The notes under the pieces are model-generated. The model was not told the DNA's origin, made no database searches, and saw only the letters and a list, made by a program, of their open reading frames with translations. The translations under genes and the position numbers were made by a program. 33,596 bases of DNA from Dehalococcoidia bacterium (GTDB lineage: Bacteria; Chloroflexota; Dehalococcoidia; SM23-28-2; RBG-16-64-32): assembly GCA_030690405.1 (NCBI GenBank), contig JAUYGU010000058.1, positions 1 through 33,596 of the forward strand, written 5' to 3'. Shown piece after piece: positions 22,712 through 29,695 of the stretch (its first letter is position 1; every line of letters starts with the position of its first letter).

Positions 22712-22737
22712 TGCGCCTGAGCGGGGCGGATGTCAAC
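22712..22737 (+). repeat. Repeat site 7, right member of the second paired element
   Basis: TGCGCC at 22712, TGTCAA at 22731. Upstream extended match CCGCCGCCGCGATT as in site 5; the TCCGCC upstream can pair with GGCGGA inside the site. Confidence 0.75.
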
Positions 22738-22855
22738 GCGGGGGGCTGCGCTTGGTGCCGCTCGCAATGTTCACGATCCCACCCACATGCTCCGTACAGG
22801 TAACATCGTCCAACAAGTCCGCCATGAACCGCCCCGGGTTTGATGGAGACTCGGA

Positions 22856-22960
22856 TCATTGAGTCCCCGCCCCGGCGGGGATGGGTCTAGGGTAGCAGGT
22901 CGCTTCGTACTCCGCTGGTGGGACGTAACCGATGGCGCCGAGGTGGAGAGTCCGGTCACC
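22856..22960 (-). pseudogene. IS3-family transposase (OrfB) C-terminal remnant
   Basis: About 34 codons before a TGA read GDRTLHLGAIGYVPPAEYEA and then TCYPRP. The RLHGALGYVPPAEYEA-like motif is the conserved end of the rve integrase domain in IS3-group transposases. A stop codon lies just upstream in the same frame, and no N-terminal part or terminal inverted repeats are seen, so this is a decayed fragment. Confidence 0.6.
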
Positions 22961-23040
22961 CTACTCGCATGAGAAAAACGCCTCGTGCAGTGGCTTGGTT
23001 AGCGTAGGTGTTCCTGGTCGATGCCCACGGCTAATGAAAG

Positions 23041-23096
23041 CGCTCCCGAGTCTGCAGTTAGCCGGAACGCCGCGTCGCCTACAGACTCCGGGAGCG
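23041..23096. repeat. Long inverted repeat
   Basis: CGCTCCCGAGTCTG (23041-23054) and CAGACTCCGGGAGCG (23082-23096) pair over 14 bp with a single-base bulge, with a loop of 27 bases. No T-run follows. Role unknown. Confidence 0.6.
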
Positions 23097-23245
23097 CGAC
23101 TACCTCGACGGTGCGGCCCGCGCCGAGGCACTTGTGATTATCCATGACGCCGAGAATGTGACGTCAAGGGGCCGGGGCAGCATCTTCGTGGACAACCTCA
23201 CCCGATTTGTGGAAAGTCGCCGGCAAGGGCTGACCGCCGCGATTG

Positions 23246-23265
23246 TGCGCTGGGCGGATGTCAAC
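23246..23265 (+). repeat. Repeat site 8, shortened by six bases
   Basis: TGCGC at 23246 and TGTCAAC at 23259. The flanks (CCGCCGCGATTG before, GGGGG after) match the family, but the centre lacks six bases, so this copy is probably defective. Confidence 0.6.
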
Positions 23266-23398
23266 GGGGGCCGGTCACTAGGCCAAACTAACGTCCATAG
23301 CGAACGGGATACCCCACTTGCAGCTTGCCTAGGCGGCCTGCTTAGCTACGGAGGTAGTGAGCGGCCATTTCAGTTACGGTCGCCAGCGCGAGGGCGTG

Positions 23399-23743
23399 CT
23401 AACGGCCCGGGCGGCCCGGCTGCTTGGAGAAGCAGTCGGTGCAGTAGACGGGCCTGTCCTGGCGGGGCTCGAAGGGGACTTGGCACGCTGAGCCGCAGCT
23501 GGCGCAGACTGCGTCGTACATCTGGCGCGGGCCGCCGCCGTAGCCGCCTCCTCCTCCTCCTCCTCCTCCTCCTCCTCCTCCATAGCCACCGCCACCGCCA
23601 CCGCCTCGCCGGGCCTGGCGACAGGAAGGGCAACGCTTGGGATCCTGGTACCCGCGCTCTGTGTGGAACTGCTGGTCGTCGGCGCTGAAGGTGAACTCGG
23701 AGCCACACTCCGCACAGGTGAGGGTACGGTCTTCGTAAGTCAC
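23399..23743 (-). CDS. Double zinc-ribbon protein with polyglycine linker
   Basis: 114 residues. N-terminal ribbon: CAECGSEFTFSADDQQFH ... KRCPSC, the probable zinc-ribbon domain with the KCxxC end. Then a Gly/Tyr linker of about 25 residues encoded by a run of CTC/CCT triplets. C-terminal ribbon: MYDAVCASCGSACQVPFEPR followed by YCTDCF, the CxxC-x17-CxxC domain found in many candidate-phylum and Chloroflexota proteins. Starts with GTG at 23743; AAGGAG lies 9 bases upstream. Likely binds zinc and perhaps nucleic acid or protein; function not established. Bounded by repeat sites 8 and 9. Confidence 0.85.
   Translation of the reverse strand: MTYEDRTLTCAECGSEFTFSADDQQFHTERGYQDPKRCPSCRQARRGGGGGGGYGGGGGGGGGGGGGYGGGPRQMYDAVCASCGSACQVPFEPRQDRPVYCTDCFSKQPGRPGR
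23548..23582. repeat. CTC/CCT triplet run (polyglycine codons)
   Basis: About twelve uninterrupted triplets on the plus strand, reading GGA/GAG-type Gly codons on the coding strand. A likely slippage-prone microsatellite inside the zinc-ribbon gene. Confidence 0.85.
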
Positions 23744-23779
23744 TCGATGATCTCCTTACTATGCTGTCCGCCGCGATTG

Positions 23780-23805
23780 TGCGCCGATGCGGGGCGGGTG
23801 TCAAC
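23780..23805 (+). repeat. Repeat site 9
   Basis: TGCGCC at 23780, TGTCAA at 23799, with CCGCCGCGATTG before it. It lies 37 bases upstream of the zinc-ribbon gene start, so it could also influence that promoter. Confidence 0.75.
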
Positions 23806-24069
23806 GGGAGTCAAAAGGGGGGCATTACCCGACAGACAGGCTGGCGGCTGGCGGTTACGCTGAGTGGCACGCCTTTGGGGTGCGGCACCGCTGTCTGTTC
23901 TTGGTTCCCCCCTTGTGGCAGACCTCTTGGCGGCTGCGTCCCCAAAGTCGTCGGCCAGACTAGAGACGCGAGACTCCAACTGCCCAAAGGGAGGGTGCGG
24001 CCTGTCTCCAGCCTGGCCCTTTGTCTGCACTGACCAACGGCATGCAGGCCGTCCTCGACGCCGCGAGTG
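23806..24069. other. Interval between sites 9 and 10, no convincing gene
   Basis: A minus-strand frame from a GTG at 24030 (QLESRVSSLADDFGDAAAKR inside) runs leftward across site 9 and ends at 23740, but it lacks a ribosome site and would read through the repeat. I see nothing better. Confidence 0.3.
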
Positions 24070-24095
24070 TGCGCCTGGGTTGGGCCGCTGTCAAC
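24070..24095 (+). repeat. Repeat site 10
   Basis: TGCGCC at 24070, TGTCAA at 24089; preceded by ACGCCGCGAGTG. Only about 140 bases separate it from site 11, with no gene between. Confidence 0.75.
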
Positions 24096-24235
24096 GGCTG
24101 GGGCTGCGGACCTCCATGGCTGTCCGACCCCGTGGTAACGGTGAGCGCGTCTCGGCGTTATGACCATTGGCGCTTTACGAGTCTCATCGCCGCACCCCCG
24201 CGACTACATGGACTTGGGAGCGCCGCTTCCTTTCA

Positions 24236-24261
24236 TGCGCCTGGGTGGGGCGGGTGTCAAC
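24236..24261 (+). repeat. Repeat site 11, last of the array
   Basis: TGCGCC at 24236, TGTCAA at 24255. The upstream extension is weak (CGCCGCTTCC). No further copy was found to the right. Confidence 0.7.
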
Positions 24262-24445
24262 GTGGCCTGGACCTGTCGATGACCCCATAGGCGAGGAAAA
24301 AGTTGTAGGTGAAAGCCCCACCACTCTGCCCTGCCTTGCCCGACAGACGAGGCGGCCCAGCGGCCTTAGCCTTAGTCTGCAAGCCTGCGGGGCTCCGCAC
24401 CCTCTTAGGTGGCCCCCCAAGACGTGGAGCCCGCGCAGGCTTCAT
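24257..24445 (-). CDS. Possible small basic protein, 62 residues
   Basis: From an ATG at 24445 with AGGAG 6 bases upstream: MKPARAPRLGGPPKRVRSPA, rich in Lys, Arg and Pro, ending in YNFFLAYGVIDRSRPR. Its stop codon lies inside repeat site 11 (TTGACA on the minus strand). No family recognised; it could be chance. Confidence 0.2.
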   Translation of the reverse strand: MKPARAPRLGGPPKRVRSPAGLQTKAKAAGPPRLSGKAGQSGGAFTYNFFLAYGVIDRSRPR

Positions 24446-24624
24446 CTTCGACTCCTGGGAAGGCCCAGTGGTCATCATCCGCGGTTCCATTGCGAAGTGG
24501 CACCAGGTGCTTTTCCAGTCCCTTGGTCCGGTCGCGTTGACAGCGACGTCACTTTAACGCACGATTGTGTCACTCGGAAATCGACACTCAGGCGGGCGGG
24601 CCACGGAGCTGGGGGGCAAACGTC

Positions 24625-27600
24625 GTGCTCTGTCCGTCGTGTGCAGCCGAAAACCGTGAGGGCGCCAGGTTCTGCGACCGATGCGCAGCCGAGCTCGGCC
24701 CCGTCTGTGGATCCTGCCAAACGAGGAACGATCCTGGCGCGCGCTTCTGCCGTCAATGCCGAGAACCGCTGGGCTCCGCTGAACCAGCCGCGCAGCCGCT
24801 GCCTCGCACGCCCACTCCCGCCCCCGCGCCTGCGCTCCCAGGCTCCTTCGCAGGCGGCCGCTACCAGGTCCAGCGGTTCCTGGGCGAGGGCGGCCGGAAG
24901 CGTGTCTACCTGGCCCACGACACCAAACTGGACAGCGACGTGGCCATCGCCGTCATCAAGACCGAGGGCCTCGATTCCGACAGCCTGACCCGTATCCGTC
25001 GCGAAGCCCAGGCCATGGGCCGCCTTCGGGATCACCCCCACATCGTCACTGTCCACGACATTGGCGATGAGGATGACCACCCGTACATCGTCAGTCAATT
25101 CATGGCCGGCGGCGACCTGGAGGGGCTCCTGCAGCAGGCCGAGAGCCACCGTCTACCCATAGACCACGCAGTCCGTATCGCCAACGAGGTCCGCCAAGCG
25201 CTGGAGCATGCGCACTCCCGCGGTATCATCCACCGCGACCTGAAGCCCGGCAACATTTGGCTCACCGAGGATGGCACCGCCAAGCTGGGCGACTTCGGCC
25301 TGGCCATGGCAGTAGACCGGTCTCGGGTCACTCAGGCCGGCATGATGCTGGGCACCGTAGCCTACATGCCGCCGGAGCAGGCGCTGGGCCGTGCGGCCGA
25401 CGCCCGCAGCGACCTCTATTCGCTGGGCTGCGTGCTGTACGAGATGGTGACCGGCCGGCCGCCGTTCCTGGGCGACGACTCGGTGGCCATCATCAGCCAG
25501 CACATCAACACGGCGCCCGTAGCCCCGACGTGGCACAACCCGGAGGTGCCGAGAGCCCTGGAGTCGCTCATCCTGCGGCTCCTGGCCAAGAACCCCGATG
25601 GGCGTCCCGAGAGCGCCGCCGTCATGCGGGAGGCGCTGAACGCTATCGCCACCACGGCGTCCACGGTCGCCGAGCGGGTCGCGCAGGAGGAGGTCAACCC
25701 GCTGGACCGGCTGGCGGGCGGGGTGTTCGTGGGCCGCGAGAAGGAGATGGACGAGCTGCGGGCCGGGTTGGAGGACGCCCTCTCGGGCCGTGGACGACTG
25801 CTCATGCTGGTCGGCGAGCCGGGCATCGGCAAGACCCGCACGTCGGAGGAGTTCGCGACCTACGCTGGGCTGCGCAACGCTCAGGTGCTGTGGGGACGCT
25901 GCTACGAGGGCGAGGGCGCGCCCGCTTACTGGCCTTGGGTGCAGGTCGTCCGCTCCTACGTCCACGACCGCGACCCGCAGGCGCTGATGTCGGAGATGGG
26001 GCCCGGCGCGGCGGACATCGCCCAGATCATCTCGGAGGTGCGGGACAGGCTTCCCGGGTTGCCGGCGCCGCCGGCTCTCGAGCCTGAGCAGGCCCGCTTC
26101 CGCCTATTCGACTCCATCACTACATTTCTGAAGAACGCGTCCAAAGGTCAGCCCGTCGTGCTCGTCCTGGACGACCTGCACTGGGCGGACAAGCCATCGC
26201 TCTTGCTCCTGCAGTTCCTGGCGCGGGAGCTGCGGGGCGCCCGTCTCCTCGTGCTGGCCACCTACCGTGACGTGGAGCTGAGGCGCGAACATCCCCTCGC
26301 CGACACGCTCGGTGAGCTGGCGCGCGAGCAACTCAGCCAGCGCATCCTCCTGCGCGGCCTCAGCGAACACGATGTGGCTCGCTTCATCGAGCTCACCGCC
26401 GGCATCACGCCGCCCGCGGCCCTGGTCGAGGCGGTGTACAGGGAGACCGAGGGCAACCCGTTCTTTGTCAACGAGATCGTGCGGCTGCTCGTCGCCGATG
26501 GCCGACTGGAGCGCCCGGCGGAGGTGACGTCCTGGAGCGTGACGATTCCTCAGGGAGTGCGCGAGGTGGTTGGACGCCGCCTGAACCACCTGTCCAAGGA
26601 GTGCAACCACGTTCTCACAGTCGCCTCGGTGATCGGCCGGGAGTTCGGCCTGGACGCCCTGGGGCGGGTGACCGACCTCTCCGGCGATAGGCTCCTGGAG
26701 GTATTGGAAGAAGCGGTGGCCGCCCGGGTCGTCACAGAGGTGCCACGCGCCGCGGGTCGCTACAGCTTCTCCCACGCCCTGATCCGCGAGACGCTGTACG
26801 AGGAGCTGAGCACCACGCGCCGGGTGCGGCTCCACCGGCAGATCGGCGAGGTGCTGGAGAGCCTCTACGGCGATAACTTGGAGCCCCACCTGGCCGAGTT
26901 GGCCTATCACTTCTCTGAGAGCGCTCAAGGGGGCGACGTGGACAAGGCGATCGACTACGCCACCCGGGCCGGAGAGCGGGCGAATGCACTGCTGGCCTAC
27001 GAGGAGGCCGCCGGCCACTACGAGATGGCCCTCCAGGCCCTGGAGGGCAAGGACAAGCCGGACGAGACCCAGCGCTGTGAGCTGCTCCTGGCCCTGGGGG
27101 ACGGTCAGTGGAAGGCGGGGGACACTTCCAAGGCGAGAGAAACCTTCCTGCAGGCAGCCGACATCGCCAGAACGGTTGGAGATGCGGAGCGGCTGACCCG
27201 CGCGGCCCTGGGCTACGGGCAACTCTTCGTTGCCGGGACAGTCGACGAGTCGTTGAACAGCCTCTTGGAAGAGGCCCTGCGCGCCCTGGGAGAGGAAGAA
27301 AGCGCACTGCGGGCCAGGGCGTTGGCCAGACTCGCGATGGGGCTTTATTTCTCGGATTCACGGGAGCGAATGGCCGAGCTCAGCCACCAGGCCGTTGAGA
27401 CGGCGCGCCGGGTGGACGATCCGGCGACGCTGTCGTACACCCTGGCTGCGCGAGATCTCTCTCTTCAAGGGCCGGAGAACACCGAGGCCCGGCTCGCCAT
27501 CGCCACGGAGATGGTGCGACTGGCTGAGGAGGCGGACGACAGGCAGGGGGCCTTCTGGGGACACCACTTTCGCCTGATTCCCTTGCTCATGCTGGGCGAC

Positions 27601-29031
27601 GTCCAGGCCGTGGATGAGGAGATCGAGGCCAACGTCCGGCTTGCGCAGGAGATGAGGCAGCCGGCTTGGCTGTGGCAGGCGGCAGTGTACCCGGCGATGC
27701 GGGCACTGCTGGAGGGGCGGTTCCAGGAGGCCCAACGGCTGGCCCAACAGGCACTGGCGGTGGGTCAGCGGGTCCAAGAGCAGAACGCGGCCCAGATGTT
27801 TGGCGTGCAGATGTTCATGCTCCGCTGGCTTCAGGGTGGATTCAGCGAGGCTGATGCGGCGGCAGGCAAGAGCTTCGCCGAGCGCTACCCGGCTGTGCCG
27901 GCCTGGCGGTGTGCCCTGGCCTGGCTCTACGGCGAGTTGGGCCGCGAGTCGGAGGCGCGGGCTGAATTCGATGACCTTGCCAAGAAGGACTTCGCCGACC
28001 TTCCCCAGGACGCGAACCTACCTATCGCCCTGGGTACGCTGTCAGAAGTCTGCGTGGTCCTGGGTGATGCCCGCCGCGCCGCCGCGCTCTACGAGCTGAT
28101 GCTGCCCAATGCCGGACGAGCTGTGGTAGTCGGCGCTGCCGCGACGTGCAACGGTTCCGCCTCACGCTCCCTGGGCCAGTTGGCCACCGCGATGGATCGC
28201 TGGGAAGAGGCGGAGAAGCACTTCGAGGACGCGCTGGAGATGAACGGCAGGATGGGAGCCAGGCCGTACCTGGCCCACACCCAGCACGACTACGCCTCGA
28301 TGCTCCTTCGCCGCGGCGCTCCGGGCGACCGCGAAAAGGCGCTGGGGCTCGTGACGCAAGCACTAGACACAGCCCAGGAGCTGGGGATGAAGCCGCTGGT
28401 GGGGAAGGCGCTGGCCCTGAAGCTGAAGGCCCAGGGCATCGACCTGACGAGCCCGCAGACCTCCATCGACGCCGTGGCCGCCACGGTTTACGCGGACAAG
28501 CCGGACCTGCGCTCGCACGCCGCGCCGGACGGTACCGTCACCATCATGTTCAGCGACATCGAAGGCTCCACGGCGCTGGCGGAGCGGCTCGGTGACCGGC
28601 GGTTCATCGAGCTGCTGCGCGAGCACAACACCCTGGTCCGCGAGAAGCTGAAGGCCCACGGCGGCTTCGAGGTCAAGAGCGAGGGCGATGGCTTCATGCT
28701 GGCGTTCCAGTCGGCGCGGCGGGCGCTCCAGTGCGCCATAGACATCCAGCAGGCCCTTGCGGCACACAACGAGATGGCGAAGGAGCCCGTGAAGGTGCGT
28801 ATCGGCTTGCACACGGGCGAGGCGATCAAGGAAGGCGATGACTTCTTCGGGAAGCACGTGAACCTGGCGGCGCGCGTCGCCGGGCAGGCGGCGGGCGGCG
28901 AGATCCTGGTCTCGTCGTTGCTGAAGGAGCTTACGGAGAGCGCAGGGGAGTTCACGTTCGGAGATGGGCGAGCGGTCGGCCTGAAGGGGATATCGGGCCG
29001 CCACCGGCTGTTCGAAGTCCAATGGCAGTAG
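24625..29031 (+). CDS. Zinc-ribbon / Ser-Thr kinase / AAA ATPase / TPR / class III cyclase fusion
   Basis: About 1468 residues. The GTG at 24625 is preferred: it begins at the zinc ribbons, as in the paralogue at 31985, and has a GGGGGG run 10 bases upstream; a TTG at 24565 is also in frame. Order: two zinc ribbons (CPSC, CDRC, CGSC, CRQC, 3-50); kinase domain (81-340) with HRDLKPGN at about 203 and DFG at about 223, where the usual VAIK lysine region reads VAIAVIK; AAA/MalT-like ATPase with Walker A GEPGIGKT at about 397 and Walker B VLVLDDLHWAD at about 512; TPR-like helices (about 770-1260); class III nucleotidyl cyclase with FSDIEGST and SEGDGF metal motifs (about 1300-1440). A cytoplasmic integrator of signals, probably making cAMP or cGMP. 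Confidence 0.9.
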   Translation: MLCPSCAAENREGARFCDRCAAELGPVCGSCQTRNDPGARFCRQCREPLGSAEPAAQPLPRTPTPAPAPALPGSFAGGRYQVQRFLGEGGRKRVYLAHDTKLDSDVAIAVIKTEGLDSDSLTRIRREAQAMGRLRDHPHIVTVHDIGDEDDHPYIVSQFMAGGDLEGLLQQAESHRLPIDHAVRIANEVRQALEHAHSRGIIHRDLKPGNIWLTEDGTAKLGDFGLAMAVDRSRVTQAGMMLGTVAYMPPEQALGRAADARSDLYSLGCVLYEMVTGRPPFLGDDSVAIISQHINTAPVAPTWHNPEVPRALESLILRLLAKNPDGRPESAAVMREALNAIATTASTVAERVAQEEVNPLDRLAGGVFVGREKEMDELRAGLEDALSGRGRLLMLVGEPGIGKTRTSEEFATYAGLRNAQVLWGRCYEGEGAPAYWPWVQVVRSYVHDRDPQALMSEMGPGAADIAQIISEVRDRLPGLPAPPALEPEQARFRLFDSITTFLKNASKGQPVVLVLDDLHWADKPSLLLLQFLARELRGARLLVLATYRDVELRREHPLADTLGELAREQLSQRILLRGLSEHDVARFIELTAGITPPAALVEAVYRETEGNPFFVNEIVRLLVADGRLERPAEVTSWSVTIPQGVREVVGRRLNHLSKECNHVLTVASVIGREFGLDALGRVTDLSGDRLLEVLEEAVAARVVTEVPRAAGRYSFSHALIRETLYEELSTTRRVRLHRQIGEVLESLYGDNLEPHLAELAYHFSESAQGGDVDKAIDYATRAGERANALLAYEEAAGHYEMALQALEGKDKPDETQRCELLLALGDGQWKAGDTSKARETFLQAADIARTVGDAERLTRAALGYGQLFVAGTVDESLNSLLEEALRALGEEESALRARALARLAMGLYFSDSRERMAELSHQAVETARRVDDPATLSYTLAARDLSLQGPENTEARLAIATEMVRLAEEADDRQGAFWGHHFRLIPLLMLGDVQAVDEEIEANVRLAQEMRQPAWLWQAAVYPAMRALLEGRFQEAQRLAQQALAVGQRVQEQNAAQMFGVQMFMLRWLQGGFSEADAAAGKSFAERYPAVPAWRCALAWLYGELGRESEARAEFDDLAKKDFADLPQDANLPIALGTLSEVCVVLGDARRAAALYELMLPNAGRAVVVGAAATCNGSASRSLGQLATAMDRWEEAEKHFEDALEMNGRMGARPYLAHTQHDYASMLLRRGAPGDREKALGLVTQALDTAQELGMKPLVGKALALKLKAQGIDLTSPQTSIDAVAATVYADKPDLRSHAAPDGTVTIMFSDIEGSTALAERLGDRRFIELLREHNTLVREKLKAHGGFEVKSEGDGFMLAFQSARRALQCAIDIQQALAAHNEMAKEPVKVRIGLHTGEAIKEGDDFFGKHVNLAARVAGQAAGGEILVSSLLKELTESAGEFTFGDGRAVGLKGISGRHRLFEVQWQ

Positions 29032-29048
29032 CGGAGGGCAAATCGGCG

Positions 29049-29690
29049 ATGACGTCTCGGATCATCAGCATCTCGCGGTCCCTGGGCGCGGGTGGTGAGG
29101 AGGTGGGCCGGACGGTAGCGAACGAGCTCGGGTTCCGCTACGCCGACGAAGAGATCATAGTCGAGGCCGCCCAAAAGGCGGGCGTGTCCCCGGAGACCGT
29201 CGCCCAGGCGGAGCACACTCCGGGCCTGGTCACCCGCATCCTGGAGTCCATAGGCCGTGTTCCGATCGACCCGGAGGGCTGGTCGGCGCACGCGGTGATG
29301 CCGCCGGCAACGCCGGGCTACGAGACGCTGATCGTGCGGATCGTCCAGGAGACCGCCAAAGAAGGGAACGTCGTCATAGTCGCGCACGGCGCGAGCATAC
29401 CGCTCGCCGGCGCCAGTGGCCTCCTCCGTGTGCTCGTCACCGGCTCGCCTGCCGCACGAGCGGAGCGGCTGGTCCGCGAAGCGGGGATGGGCAAGGCCGA
29501 GGCGAAGAAGGCCATCGATGAGTCGGACCGCCAGCGGCGGGGGTACCTGCGCCGGTTCTACGGCCTCCGCCAGGAGCTGCCCACCCACTACGACCTGGTG
29601 GTGAACACGGACATCCTGACCGCGCCGCTCGCCGCCCGGTTGGTTCTGGCCGCGGCGCGGGGGCAGCACGAAATCGCAGGGGACGACTAG
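29049..29690 (+). CDS. Cytidylate-kinase-like family protein
   Basis: 213 residues from the ATG at 29049 (MTSRIISISRSLGAGGEEVG); an earlier ATG at 29022 overlaps the upstream gene, and GGAGGG lies between the two. The P-loop region SRSLGAGGEEVGRTVANELG and ADEEIIVEAAQKAGVSPE match the cytidylate kinase-like fold, as does VVIVAHGASIPLAG, followed by LRVLVTGSPAARAERLV. The classical GSGKGT is modified, so the nucleotide and acceptor are uncertain. It is sandwiched between two cyclase genes with gaps of about 5-20 bases, so probably in one operon with them. Confidence 0.8.
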   Translation: MTSRIISISRSLGAGGEEVGRTVANELGFRYADEEIIVEAAQKAGVSPETVAQAEHTPGLVTRILESIGRVPIDPEGWSAHAVMPPATPGYETLIVRIVQETAKEGNVVIVAHGASIPLAGASGLLRVLVTGSPAARAERLVREAGMGKAEAKKAIDESDRQRRGYLRRFYGLRQELPTHYDLVVNTDILTAPLAARLVLAAARGQHEIAGDD

Positions 29691-29695
29691 GAGCC

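Larger units (their letters stand above)
22738..23245. other. Gene-poor interval between sites 7 and 8
   Basis: No convincing full gene. It holds a transposase remnant (22856-22960), a 14-bp inverted repeat (23041-23096) and a 48-codon minus-strand frame (22999-23145, MDNHKCLGAGRTVEVVALPE at its start) with high GC at third positions but no ribosome site. A plus-strand frame over 23070-23235 (RERDYLDGAARAEALVIIHD) is also coding-like. At most one of these can be real. Confidence 0.4.

Noticed and set aside
23134..23688. Plus-strand ORF of 184 codons
   Set aside because: It reads through repeat site 8 and the antisense of the zinc-ribbon gene, ending in Leu runs that come from the triplet repeat.
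19994..24261. CRISPR array
   Set aside because: Repeats are diverged, with spacers of 100-600 bases that often contain genes; no cas genes.
24625..29031. LuxR-type regulator
   Set aside because: ATPase and TPR parts are similar to MalT/LuxR proteins, but the C-terminus is a cyclase, not a helix-turn-helix.
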